Below, piece after piece: positions 8,186 to 17,172 of a stretch of 64,000 bases of DNA (position 1 is its first letter; every line of letters starts with the position of its first letter). Origin of the DNA: Alphaproteobacteria bacterium. GTDB taxonomy: Bacteria; Pseudomonadota; Alphaproteobacteria; UBA6615. The stretch is taken from assembly GCA_021774575.1 (NCBI GenBank), contig JAJFIX010000014.1:24779-88778 (forward strand), written 5' to 3'. Below the pieces are notes generated by a model, which saw only the letters and a program-made list of their open reading frames with translations, did no database searches and had not been told where the DNA came from. Both the position numbers and the translations under genes were made by a program.

Positions 8186-8862
8186 GGGATAACCCGCAGC
8201 CAGCGGAGTAAGTTGACCATTGAGATCAGGGCTGCCGCAATATAGGTGAGGGCGGCGGCCCGCAACACCGACCGGGCGGCGGGTAAATCCGCCTGGTCGA
8301 GATAACCGCCCTGCTCAAGCACCGGCAGCGCGCGCCGAAAACTGGCGTCCATCTCCACCGGCAATGTTGCGAGGTGGATTAACACCGGAATGCCCATAAA
8401 GAGGACACCGGCGAGCAGAACCAGCAATGAAAACCCGGGATGACGCCCAGCCAGCCCGGCAAACGGGGCCGCATACAGCGTGACCTGTGCCGCCCGGTGA
8501 GCCCAAGCGGTGTGCCGAATAAGTTTGTGACGGGCTTTTAGCGGCTGGTAATCGAAATGATCCTGGACCGCATGCCCGACTTCATGGGTTGCGACGGCAA
8601 CGGCGCTGATCGATTTCTCGTCATAGAACCGCGCTTCCAGGCGCACGGTCTTGGTCGTGGGGTCATAGTGACTGCCTTGGTCGGTTCTCTCGACAGTGAC
8701 GCCGGCCAATCCGCCTTCTTCAATAAGATGCAATGCCAGTTCGCCGCCAGTTCCGGGCAAATCCGGCCGATCCGCCGCATGGCGTTTCAGTGTCCACTTT
8801 ACCCAGAGCGAAGGGGAGAGGATCAGAGCAAAAAGGATTAGGGTGAATAGGATGTAAGGCAT
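8182..8862 (-). CDS. Membrane zinc metallopeptidase, YugP family
   Basis: The protein of about 226 residues begins with a membrane helix (MPYILFTLILFALILSPSLW). It carries the gluzincin-type motif HEVGHAVQDH with zinc-binding histidines and catalytic Glu, and the downstream EMDAS segment likely to provide the third ligand, as in the YugP neutral zinc peptidases. Two or three more helices follow. The substrate is unknown; the active site should lie near the membrane. An in-frame ATG 69 bases upstream gives a non-membrane leader that I consider unlikely. It overlaps the 3' end of the receiver gene by four bases. Confidence 0.88.
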   Translation of the reverse strand: MPYILFTLILFALILSPSLWVKWTLKRHAADRPDLPGTGGELALHLIEEGGLAGVTVERTDQGSHYDPTTKTVRLEARFYDEKSISAVAVATHEVGHAVQDHFDYQPLKARHKLIRHTAWAHRAAQVTLYAAPFAGLAGRHPGFSLLVLLAGVLFMGIPVLIHLATLPVEMDASFRRALPVLEQGGYLDQADLPAARSVLRAAALTYIAAALISMVNLLRWLRVIP

Positions 8863-8992
8863 TTGTTCTCTAGAAGGGGGCGCAGTGGGTGGCCGGGTAA
8901 TTGAATGTAGTGGGTAATTTCGACCCGGCAAGTGGTTCTAATATCTGATATCCTTTGGCTGGACCACAGCAGGCGAAACTGGAGACCATTTT

Positions 8993-9976
8993 ATGACGGT
9001 AATTGATATCCATACCCATATGTTCGGCAATAGTTGGCTCGACATGTTGAAAAAGCATGGCAGTCCCGATTATGGCGCTGATCGCATGGCCGATAATCGC
9101 GATTACCTGATCGAAAAAGGCGCGCCAGCCTGCGCCTTTGAAGTTGAAGCGTTTGATTATGATCGGCGAATTGCGGCGATGGATGCGTCCGGCATCGATC
9201 TGGCAATTGTTTCTTTGACCTCGCCAAGTGTTTTCTGGGGCGGTGAGGAAATTAGCGTGGAAACGGCGCGGCTTGCCAATGATGAAATGGCCGGCGGCCA
9301 GACGGCCTATCCCGACCGGATCCGCTATTTTGCATCCATACCTTGGCAATATCCCGACAGGGCTTTGGCTGAATTGGACCGTGCCGTCGAAGCCGGTGCC
9401 GTTGGGGTCATGGCGCTGGCCAATGTTGTCGGGAAACATTTGATCGACCCCATGTTTGAGCCGATTTGGGCTGAGCTAAACCGGCGAAAAATGCCTGTAT
9501 TGGTGCACCCAACCGCACCTTTTGGTGCCAAGGAGGCCGAATTTGGTATCGAGCGAATTTTGATGCCAGCCGCCGGCTTCATGTTTGATACGACACTGGC
9601 GATTGCCCGCATGGTGATCGACGGGTTTTTCGACCGGTATCAGGATGTTCGGATCATCGCGTCACATGGTGGTGGTTATCTGCCCTACGTGGCGGGGCGT
9701 ATCGACATGTTTTTTGCCGCCGAAACCCTCGTCGAACGCAAAATCAAAGAACGGCCGGAAACCTATCTTGAAAATATTTATTATGATTCGATTGTCTATA
9801 ATCCGGGTGCCCTGGATCTCTGTTTGGAGCTCGCCGGTCCGCAAAACGTGATGTTTGGGACCGATTTCCCGATGCCGGCGGATATTCCAAAACTTTATTC
9901 TCTGATCGACCGGTTGCCCGCCGATCAGCAAACGGCGATAAAAAGCGGCAACGCAATGTCGATGTTCGGGCTCTAG
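8993..9976 (+). CDS. Amidohydrolase-family metal-dependent hydrolase (ACMSD-like)
   Basis: The 327-residue protein opens with the metal-binding motif DIHTHMFG, has a conserved VLVHPT histidine near residue 172, IIASHGGGYLPY near 220-232 and the C-terminal FGTDFPMP aspartate. This is the pattern of Amidohydro_2 enzymes related to aminocarboxymuconate semialdehyde decarboxylase and OH-DDVA or resorcylate decarboxylases. It probably decarboxylates or hydrolyses an aromatic-derived acid, but the substrate cannot be read from the sequence. It stands alone on this strand; the stop shares four bases (CTAG) with the converging DUF1523 gene. Confidence 0.87.
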   Translation: MTVIDIHTHMFGNSWLDMLKKHGSPDYGADRMADNRDYLIEKGAPACAFEVEAFDYDRRIAAMDASGIDLAIVSLTSPSVFWGGEEISVETARLANDEMAGGQTAYPDRIRYFASIPWQYPDRALAELDRAVEAGAVGVMALANVVGKHLIDPMFEPIWAELNRRKMPVLVHPTAPFGAKEAEFGIERILMPAAGFMFDTTLAIARMVIDGFFDRYQDVRIIASHGGGYLPYVAGRIDMFFAAETLVERKIKERPETYLENIYYDSIVYNPGALDLCLELAGPQNVMFGTDFPMPADIPKLYSLIDRLPADQQTAIKSGNAMSMFGL

Positions 9977-10638
9977 GGCAGGCGCGAGGATATCCAATTC
10001 TTGATCCGCCGGTGAAAGCCGGTTGCCCGGTGCGCCGTCGCCTGCGCGCGATCCTCGGCTGCGTCTGAAAATTCATCAATCTCGTCGCCGAGTTTAGTCA
10101 ACGCCGGATCGATAAGGCGTCGACGCAGTTTGCGCAAAAATGACCAAGCCAGTGCCAACAGTATGGCCAGCATTACAAAAAACCCGATATTGAACCATGG
10201 TATGGGGCGATAGTCGGGGCCGTCGACCCTCCTGAGGTCAACGGCGTTTGGGAACATCGAAAATATTTCGATGCGCCAGCCGTAATGGCTGACGACAAAC
10301 CATTTGGGGTCGGCGGCGGTCGAGACCGCGTCCTGGGCAATCGCCTGAATATTGCTGCTGTCGAATTTGAAATACCAGGGAAAGCCCCAGTCGGTCTCCT
10401 CGTTTCGAAAAACACGCGGACTGCCGTCGGGCCAAACGGCATTGATGAAACGGACGTCTCTTGTGTCGGCACCGGCCAGCCCGTCTCCTTCTTTTAGCGT
10501 TTCCCGGCTCACCACATCCATGCGTTTGACGTCGGTGCCGACGATCCGCACGACATCCTTGGACGGCAGGTAGAAGTTTAGAAAAAGCGCAATGAAGGTT
10601 AGGAGGACAATCCAAAAAACGCGTTTTGCCGTTCGCAT
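9973..10638 (-). CDS. DUF1523 family membrane protein
   Basis: A 221-residue protein with an N-terminal membrane helix (residues 7-25), a periplasmic-type domain containing VRIVGTDVKRMD and NEETDWGFPWYFKFDSSNIQA, and a second helix near 152-172 followed by a basic cytoplasmic tail. These features match my recollection of DUF1523, a family common in alphaproteobacteria and of unknown function. AGGAG lies five bases before the ATG. The gene follows the ABC exporter with an eight-base gap, so it is probably the last gene of the surface-glycan operon. Confidence 0.75.
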   Translation of the reverse strand: MRTAKRVFWIVLLTFIALFLNFYLPSKDVVRIVGTDVKRMDVVSRETLKEGDGLAGADTRDVRFINAVWPDGSPRVFRNEETDWGFPWYFKFDSSNIQAIAQDAVSTAADPKWFVVSHYGWRIEIFSMFPNAVDLRRVDGPDYRPIPWFNIGFFVMLAILLALAWSFLRKLRRRLIDPALTKLGDEIDEFSDAAEDRAQATAHRATGFHRRIKNWISSRLP

Positions 10639-10646
10639 AACTGCTC

Positions 10647-12413
10647 CTAAATTTGGATGGCGTGTTGCGTCGAATTGGCGGTCATTTCAACCAAGACGGT
10701 TTTGCGGTCGGTAAGCCGATAAACCTTATCGGCCATTTTCGTCCAAGGGTCCCGGTGGCTGATTGCCAGAACGGTGATTTCACCCGATAGCCGGGCGATG
10801 TTTTCGCATATATCTCGTTCCGTCGCTGGGTCGAGGGCACTGGTGACTTCGTCCATAATCAGCAATTTGGGTTGGCGCAGCAGTGCCCGGGCCAGGGCAA
10901 TGCGCTGGCGCTGGCCGCCGGACAATTTTGTTCCCTTGTCACCGACCTGGGTCTGCAAGCCTTCCGGTTGGGCCGCCACAAATTCCCAGGCACCGGCAGC
11001 TACCAAAGCGGCGCGCACCTCCGCCTCGCCATAATCGCGATTGCCTAGGGTGATATTGGCCAGGATCGTATCGTGGAGCAGGATCAGCTCCTGGGGCACA
11101 TAGCCGACCAATTGGCGCCATTGGTCGAGGTCGATCGCACGCAACGGCGTGTCGTCGACCACGACCCTGCCGCTATCGGGTTGGTAGAGGCCGATTATCA
11201 GGTCGGTTATCGTCGTCTTGCCAGCGCCCGATGGGCCGGTAATGACCGTGATGCCACCCACCGGAATATCCATTGAGGCGCCGGTCAGTATCTTATTTTC
11301 CCCGTGCGAAAAATCTACATTCTCAAGATGGATCGCATCTCCAAAAATGGGCGTCCCCGTCCCCGGGTTTGGTTCGCGGGCGGCAATCGCCTCGGCGATC
11401 AGCTCCTCGACGGCGCGCACCGGGGGTTCCAGCATGACCGCTTTCTGGTATTGATTTTGGATCCGTCCGACACTGCGGATCGAGGCAAACAGCACCAGCC
11501 CGACAACAATAAATTCTGAAATCGGCACGGCGAAATATATGTGGGCGATATAAAACCCGCCGGCAATGGCCGCGACCGCCAGAAATTCTTCTAGATATCT
11601 CAGGGCGAATCGACCGAGCACTAGCCGCCGCAGCGCCTTATTGAGTTGAGTGTTGCGTTTTTCAACCAAGTTGGTGAATAGCCGCTGCACGGCCATCGCT
11701 TTTAACGGCTTAATATTGTTGAGAATATCACTGACATAGACCACCAGTTGCGAGGTGCGCATGGTTTGTTGGCGCCCGGCCTTTCGCACCATGGTGACAA
11801 GAAAACTCAATGCGAGCGCTATCGTTGCGCCGACTGCGATGGAGATCAGCGCAAGTTTCCAGGAAACAAGGAGCGCCACCGTGATATAGGCCACCGTCTC
11901 GATCGCGCTTTTCACCAGCACGGCGATGGCGGTATAGGTGTTGGTGGCGCGGGTTGCATCGACGCTGATTGAATTTGCCACCCGCCCCAGCGCCAAATTG
12001 GTGAAATAGTCCCACCGGACATGCAGCAATTCGCGGATGAGCTGGCGGCGCATTCTGGTGGCGACCCGGGCCCCGGCATACCCCATATAGGTCAGGGCAA
12101 TAACCGATAGAACCGCTTTTAAAAACAGACCGCCGACGCCAAAAGCCAGCAAAGTGCCGATGGTCGGTGTCAGCCCGAAAATGGCCAGCCCATCGGTGAT
12201 CATGACATGGAGGGGCGAAGACCCGCCGGCACCACCCTCCGACGTCATGGTTAAGAGGGGCAGCATTGTCGATAGGCCGACCCCTTCAAACAGACCCGCC
12301 AGTAACAACAGCAGCAAAACCGCCCACGGGTTGGCGGCCTTAGACTGGAAAAAGATGCGGAGCAGCCCGGTCATTGGATCCGACGTGTAATGAGTATAGG
12401 TGCCGTATACCAT
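10647..12413 (-). CDS. ABC exporter, fused membrane and ATPase domains
   Basis: A 588-residue half-transporter of the MsbA/lipid-exporter type: six membrane helices in residues 25-320, then an ATPase with Walker A GPSGAGKTT near 388, Q-loop VPQE, signature LSGGQRQ, Walker B LLIMDEV and switch ISHRD. It should work as a homodimer exporting a lipid-linked or hydrophobic substrate. Its neighbours (surface-carbohydrate protein, ELM1-like protein) point to a glycan or glycolipid. The start at 12413 has no ribosome site; an internal ATG at 12374 preceded by GGA is an alternative that would remove 13 residues. Confidence 0.9.
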   Translation of the reverse strand: MVYGTYTHYTSDPMTGLLRIFFQSKAANPWAVLLLLLLAGLFEGVGLSTMLPLLTMTSEGGAGGSSPLHVMITDGLAIFGLTPTIGTLLAFGVGGLFLKAVLSVIALTYMGYAGARVATRMRRQLIRELLHVRWDYFTNLALGRVANSISVDATRATNTYTAIAVLVKSAIETVAYITVALLVSWKLALISIAVGATIALALSFLVTMVRKAGRQQTMRTSQLVVYVSDILNNIKPLKAMAVQRLFTNLVEKRNTQLNKALRRLVLGRFALRYLEEFLAVAAIAGGFYIAHIYFAVPISEFIVVGLVLFASIRSVGRIQNQYQKAVMLEPPVRAVEELIAEAIAAREPNPGTGTPIFGDAIHLENVDFSHGENKILTGASMDIPVGGITVITGPSGAGKTTITDLIIGLYQPDSGRVVVDDTPLRAIDLDQWRQLVGYVPQELILLHDTILANITLGNRDYGEAEVRAALVAAGAWEFVAAQPEGLQTQVGDKGTKLSGGQRQRIALARALLRQPKLLIMDEVTSALDPATERDICENIARLSGEITVLAISHRDPWTKMADKVYRLTDRKTVLVEMTANSTQHAIQI

Positions 12414-12435
12414 ATTGGCCGCCGTAGAGAATGGT

Positions 12436-13530
12436 TCAATGGGTCACCAGGTGGATCACCAGATTACGCACCCTATCGACGATATTGGCGAGCGCTTCTC
12501 CGTCATCACCCGATGAAGAGCAGGAGATTTCGCACGTCGAGTCGAACCAGCAGGCGCGTCCATCGGCGATGGCGGCATCGTGAACCCGCGAGACAAGACG
12601 CGGTGGCGAAAAGAGCCCCCGGTTCGCCAAGCCTCGTAATCCATGCCCGACCATGCCCGGTTTATCGACCGACCGGGAAAACGCAAAGGCGGCACGGGTC
12701 ATCGCGTTACTTTTAGACGGTGGTCGCCAAATTGCCACCGGGGCACCCGTACCGCAGGCTTCTGCGGCCAGAGAAATGCTGTCGCCGGTAACAATAAAAT
12801 TATCCGCGAGGGTCAAAATTGCTTTATGCGGGTTTTCGCCCTGGGGGCTCCATTGATGAAAGTGATGTTCTGCCTCGATCTCCCGGTCGAGGGCGGTGGC
12901 GAAATCCGCCGGTGTACGCGGCCCGGTACTGACCAACAGACTGCCGCCGAATTTTCGAACCCATTGATTAATCTCGTTTGCCAGGCGTTGGGCGTCGGTG
13001 GGGGAAAAGGGGTACGGCCATGTTGCCCCGCCGACCAGCAGGCCGGTCCAGGGCCGGGGTAGCTGGCGAAATTTTTGCGCCCACTCTGCTGTCATCGTGT
13101 CTGTGGCGGAATTTTGTGCGATCGGTGGACCGGTCAGTGGAAAGGTCAGCCGGGCCAGGTTTGGCCGGGCCGGTAGGCCGTATTGCGCCGTCGTGACAAC
13201 CAAATCAAACAGCTTTAAATCGGCACGGGGGCGACCGATTTGCACGAGCTTGGTCTTGCCGCCGGACTGTTTTTTTATCCAGCGGGCTGGCGCAACGGAT
13301 CGGCGACCCGCGGCGATGATCAAGTCGGGCCACGGCGGGGTTAGCGATGTCCGGTATTCGGGGTGAACCGAGGTCAGGCTCGGGCCGAGCACTCTATTTG
13401 GGAGGGCAAAAAGGCGGTTATAGGCGAGTTGTTTTACCAGATAGGGCCAGCCGAGACGTTGGGCGAGCGCGTCGACCTGTCTATTGTCGCCGACCCGTTC
13501 GCCAAGAATTGCCCAAACGATTGGAGACAT
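12436..13530 (-). CDS. Mitochondrial fission ELM1-family protein
   Basis: The 364-residue protein has the ELM1-like pattern: VWAILGERVGDNRQV at the N-terminus, PDLIIAAGRRSVAPARWIKK near 70-90, LVQIGRPR, LVGGATWPYPF near 180, and VTGDSISLAAEACGTGAPVAIW near 265. The last block resembles glycosyltransferase-B nucleotide-binding loops. Bacterial members often lie in envelope-polysaccharide clusters, and a glycosyltransferase-like role is an inference from fold resemblance. The gene lies 22 bases before the ABC exporter and 15 bases after the surface-carbohydrate gene, within one minus-strand operon. Confidence 0.85.
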   Translation of the reverse strand: MSPIVWAILGERVGDNRQVDALAQRLGWPYLVKQLAYNRLFALPNRVLGPSLTSVHPEYRTSLTPPWPDLIIAAGRRSVAPARWIKKQSGGKTKLVQIGRPRADLKLFDLVVTTAQYGLPARPNLARLTFPLTGPPIAQNSATDTMTAEWAQKFRQLPRPWTGLLVGGATWPYPFSPTDAQRLANEINQWVRKFGGSLLVSTGPRTPADFATALDREIEAEHHFHQWSPQGENPHKAILTLADNFIVTGDSISLAAEACGTGAPVAIWRPPSKSNAMTRAAFAFSRSVDKPGMVGHGLRGLANRGLFSPPRLVSRVHDAAIADGRACWFDSTCEISCSSSGDDGEALANIVDRVRNLVIHLVTH

Positions 13531-13545
13531 ATCGTTGATGTTCCG

Positions 13546-14901
13546 TTAGCGGCGCGAAACCAGAAAAATGTCGGGCATGACCTCGCGCGCCGTGACATTT
13601 TTAAAACGCCCAAGGCTTGCCTGGAAACGGGCGATCCTATTTTGCACTTCATGGACGGCGATCGGTGGATATTGCTGGTGCTGATGATGGGCGGAGTAGA
13701 TATCGTTCTTTTTAAACGACCGGACCCATTTTCCCAGGGCGCGGATATTTGCCGCCCACCAGCCGCCGATCATTGCCGGCAATGTGGTTGTACGCGTCGG
13801 TGCGCGGGAGAAGTTTTCAAGCACATCCATAATCAAATCCGAAGCGAGTTTGCGCTCATCATGGGTAATAAACTCGTCCAATATTTCCGGTCGCTGCTTC
13901 GGCCCGGCATTTGGCGCTGTGCCTTGGGTATATGGTGCGACGCAATCGACCAATTCATCGAAAGTGGCGCAGCTTTGGCTAATATCATTGGGCAGATGCC
14001 GGTCAAATTCCTCCGACGTAATTGGCTGATAGGCAATCTCAGTTTTACCCAAAAGCACGCCTTCAATTGCCGTCATACAGCCGTTATGGATGGCCAGATC
14101 GGCACCCAGTAACCACGGAACTACATTCCCGTCCTGCACCACATGCAGATTATCACGGGGTGCGGCCATCTTGTTCCAGGTTTCGATATTCTCCGACGGG
14201 TGCGGGCGCAGAACAATATTTGTCTCGGGAAATCGGTCGGCCAATTTGCCGACCATCTCAAAAAATAGCCAGAAAAGCTCGGTGCGATAGGCCACTGATT
14301 CGGCCCAAAATTTGGCGGTCGCCGGGCTGCGGGTGGCGGAGCGTTTATGTTCGACGGTCTTTTCGCCAAGCACCATGTTGGACAAGCCAAAACTCGAATT
14401 GATTAAAATATAGCTTCCATAGATCCCGCGTATGTCTTCGACCTTGGCATCGTAAAAGGCTCTGAGCTCGGGGCGCAACAGGTCGACGCGCGGATTGCCC
14501 GTCTCGTGAACCTGCGCCCCGCCATAAAATGGATTGGACTCAAAAACCTTGCGGTAATTGGGGCCCCAGGCGAACACGCCCTGGACCTGTTCCACCGACC
14601 CCTTGCCCACACGCATTTCGTGATAGATGGGGGTTGGCAACAGCACCAGCCCTTCTTCATCCCAGGCAAAAATCTGGTGTCCCAGGCGGCGCATGATCTT
14701 GAGCATTGTGGCTTTGGTGGCGCCAAAGCCCTTGGCAATAAAAATACCGCGGGGCAGAGCTGCGATCCGGTTTCGAATTCGATTTTGGAAGCCTATATAG
14801 GCGGGGATGCCGCGTTCGGCGCTGACGCAGGCGAGCAATAATTTGGCGTCGAACTCACGCACCTGTTGTTCGACTGGAATGATCAGAGGTTTAGGGCTCA
14901 T
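13546..14901 (-). CDS. Surface carbohydrate biosynthesis protein (glycosyltransferase-B like)
   Basis: From the preferred start the protein has about 451 residues. Motifs include KLLLACVSAERGIPAYIGFQNRI near the N-terminus, FAWGPNYRKVF near 130, NIVLRPHPSENIETW near 240 and NGCMTAIEGVLLGK near 285. Together these match the surface carbohydrate biosynthesis family, whose members resemble CDP-glycerol or polysialic-acid transferases. The LRPHPSEN and HNGCMTAIE loops are typical nucleotide and acceptor segments. The frame stays open to 15093, but that N-terminal part runs into the promoter and start of the divergent neuB gene, so I start at 14901. It is probably the first gene of the glycan operon. 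Confidence 0.78.
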   Translation of the reverse strand: MSPKPLIIPVEQQVREFDAKLLLACVSAERGIPAYIGFQNRIRNRIAALPRGIFIAKGFGATKATMLKIMRRLGHQIFAWDEEGLVLLPTPIYHEMRVGKGSVEQVQGVFAWGPNYRKVFESNPFYGGAQVHETGNPRVDLLRPELRAFYDAKVEDIRGIYGSYILINSSFGLSNMVLGEKTVEHKRSATRSPATAKFWAESVAYRTELFWLFFEMVGKLADRFPETNIVLRPHPSENIETWNKMAAPRDNLHVVQDGNVVPWLLGADLAIHNGCMTAIEGVLLGKTEIAYQPITSEEFDRHLPNDISQSCATFDELVDCVAPYTQGTAPNAGPKQRPEILDEFITHDERKLASDLIMDVLENFSRAPTRTTTLPAMIGGWWAANIRALGKWVRSFKKNDIYSAHHQHQQYPPIAVHEVQNRIARFQASLGRFKNVTAREVMPDIFLVSRR

Positions 14902-14988
14902 ATTCAACTTCATGCGTATCGCAAAGGTGCCATTACATATGGTATTCAGATTTTTGAAACGGAAATACTGAGGGGCTTTGAGACGATC

Positions 14989-16062
14989 ATGGGAGAACCG
15001 GAAAACACCGGAAATACACAAAATTCGAGTTGGCTCGAGTCTCCAGCAGATGAGCGCTGCTGTACCATTATCGCCGAAGTCGCGCAAGCGCATGACGGAT
15101 CGCTGGGGCTAGCGCATGCCTATATCGATGCCGCGGCCCAGGCCGGGGTCGATGCGGTGAAATTCCAAACACATATCGCTGCGGCTGAAAGCACGGCACG
15201 TGAACCCTGGCGAACGAAATTCAGCCTGCAAGATGACACAAGGTACGATTATTGGCGACGCATGGAGTTTTCTCCCGACCAATGGCACGGCCTTAAACAG
15301 CATGCGCAAGACTCCGGTCTAATGTTTTTAAGTTCGCCGTTTTCGGTCGAGGCGGTTGAACTGCTGACACAAGTTGGTGTCGCCGGTTGGAAAATTGCCT
15401 CGGGCGAAGTTACGAATGCACCAATGCTTAATGCCATCGCTGCGACTGGCCTGCCGGTCATACTGTCTACCGGGATCAGCCCCTTCGACGAAATTGACAC
15501 CACCGTCCAACGCTTTAAGGCAAAGGATTTGGACCTCGCGGTGCTGCAATGCACGACGAAATATCCATCACCCCCCGAAGCGATCGGCTTGAACGTGATG
15601 GGCGAGTTTCGTGACCGTTACGGCGTTGCGGTTGGCCTGTCGGATCACTCGGGTACTATTTTTCCGTCATTGGCCGCGGCGACCCTTGGCGCGCAAGTGA
15701 TCGAAGTTCATCTGACAATCAGCCGAGACCTATTTGGGCCCGACGTGCCTGCCTCTGTTACCGGTTCTGAACTTAGTCAGCTCGTCGAGGGGGTTCGGTT
15801 TATCGAGCGGATGCGCGCCAACCCCATCGATAAAAGCCATATTGACGACGGTGCCGTTGAAATGCGGTCAATCTTTTTTAAAAGCGTTGTACCTCGCGAG
15901 AATATTTCTGCCGACACCGTGTTGGAAGCGCGCCACATCACGACCAAAAAACCGGGCACCGGCATTCCGGCAGAAAAATTTGATGAGGTCATCGGCAGGG
16001 TCTTGGCCCGCGATGTGTTGAAGGATGAGCCTCTGGTTGAGGGCGATTTCAAGCAAACTTAG
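14989..16062 (+). CDS. neuB: NeuB-family nonulosonic acid synthase (sialic/pseudaminic/legionaminic type)
   Basis: Condenses phosphoenolpyruvate with a six-carbon N-acetyl sugar to make a nine-carbon nonulosonic acid for surface glycans. The TIM-barrel part shows IIAEVAQAHDGSLGLAHAYIDAAAQAGVDAVKFQ near residues 25-60, WKIASGEVTNAPML and VGLSDHSG. The C-terminal SAF domain (ENISADTVLEARHITTKKPGTGIP) is at about 300-350. The length of 357 fits. The start at 14989 leaves an 87-base divergent promoter region facing the surface-carbohydrate gene. No CMP-sugar synthetase or epimerase is present, so the rest of the pathway must be elsewhere. The stop overlaps that of the methyltransferase (TTAG). 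Confidence 0.88.
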   Translation: MGEPENTGNTQNSSWLESPADERCCTIIAEVAQAHDGSLGLAHAYIDAAAQAGVDAVKFQTHIAAAESTAREPWRTKFSLQDDTRYDYWRRMEFSPDQWHGLKQHAQDSGLMFLSSPFSVEAVELLTQVGVAGWKIASGEVTNAPMLNAIAATGLPVILSTGISPFDEIDTTVQRFKAKDLDLAVLQCTTKYPSPPEAIGLNVMGEFRDRYGVAVGLSDHSGTIFPSLAAATLGAQVIEVHLTISRDLFGPDVPASVTGSELSQLVEGVRFIERMRANPIDKSHIDDGAVEMRSIFFKSVVPRENISADTVLEARHITTKKPGTGIPAEKFDEVIGRVLARDVLKDEPLVEGDFKQT

Positions 16063-16991
16063 CCGATGGTTTCGGCGGCGACCATGCCGATACCCTGATC
16101 GATTTTCTGCGGCCAGTCGGCAAATTGGGCGACCGGTGCTAGACCGTATTCGGGAAGATCGGCAACGGCGGCGGAGAAATGGTTTTTCTTCCTTGTCGCC
16201 AACCGCTTGTGCTCACTGGCGTTAAAATCGGCAAAGGGTTCGAACATGACCACATGGCGGCTGGCGACTCGGGCCATTTCCGGCAGCACTTTATCGCGAA
16301 TTAATTCCATCTGTTCGATCGCTTGACGCGAAAAAACAAAGTCAAAATGACCGTCGTCAAAGGGTAATTCAGTTGCATTGGCCTGACGAAAGTCTATCCG
16401 CCGATGCGCCGTATCGTCGGCAATTTTGCGCGTATTGAATACGGCAATTTCTTGCGGCAAAACGTCCAGTTCCTGGACCGATTTTGACGTTTTGAAACCG
16501 GAACTGCTGAGTTCAACACCGGTGAATGAAATGTCGGGAAATGAGGCTGCCAAGGCAAACAGATTAGACCCCGGACCCGATCCGATCTCGATCACCCTCT
16601 TAGGCTGGAGCCGCTCGACAATATCCATCAGCAAATCAAGATGCATCAGACCGAGGCAGCCAGGCCGCAAAGTCAGGCCTGTTTTCCCCCAGCTTGCATA
16701 GGTCCGCTTTGGCGTCGGCGCATCGGGCCGGGGCCAATTAAAATCGCGCCAAATCGTGTCGTAAGCGGTTTCAACCTTATCGACTGTACGATGGGAGGCC
16801 GTTTTTGCTGCGAGGCCAATGGCGGATAAAAACGTACGTTTTCGCAGTTTGCGGCGAATTTCGCGCAAGCTGTCGCCTTCAATTTTTTGCCATTCTGGAT
16901 CGCTGACAGGCAGGGTATTCTTTACCCACGGGTCAAGGATCCGGCGGTAATGCGCCCCTGGTTGCGCTTGAAATATTTTGGTGTCCGCCAT
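16059..16991 (-). CDS. Class I SAM-dependent methyltransferase
   Basis: About 310 residues, with SAM-binding motif I VIEIGSGPGSNLF near residue 140, the acidic residue GVELSSSG after strand 2, and ANATELPFDDGHFDFVFSRQAIEQM, the typical motif III/IV of Methyltransf_11 enzymes. The N-terminal 100 residues are basic and not recognisable. The acceptor is unknown; neighbours suggest a glycan or lipid. An ATG five codons further upstream (17006) is also possible. It converges on neuB with a four-base overlap and diverges from the putative ceramide synthase gene across about 180 bases. Confidence 0.85.
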   Translation of the reverse strand: MADTKIFQAQPGAHYRRILDPWVKNTLPVSDPEWQKIEGDSLREIRRKLRKRTFLSAIGLAAKTASHRTVDKVETAYDTIWRDFNWPRPDAPTPKRTYASWGKTGLTLRPGCLGLMHLDLLMDIVERLQPKRVIEIGSGPGSNLFALAASFPDISFTGVELSSSGFKTSKSVQELDVLPQEIAVFNTRKIADDTAHRRIDFRQANATELPFDDGHFDFVFSRQAIEQMELIRDKVLPEMARVASRHVVMFEPFADFNASEHKRLATRKKNHFSAAVADLPEYGLAPVAQFADWPQKIDQGIGMVAAETIG

Positions 16992-17172
16992 GCCCTTGTG
17001 CCTCAAACATATTTTCGTTTATTGGGTCTTTGTCCAGGGCTTAGCATAGGATAGCGCGATTCCTTTCCACCGGCCGGTCTGTTGACCCCTCAAATGCCAG
17101 TGACTAATTTGACTGCAAACTAACCAGGGCCGAAGCATCAATGGAAACCGTGCAAATTAGAACGCGAAAATT

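Noticed and set aside
13363..14112. Plus-strand frame of 249 codons across the ELM1-like and surface-carbohydrate genes
   Set aside because: It crosses two genes of the opposite strand and has a composition rich in Cys, Arg and His, typical of a shadow frame.
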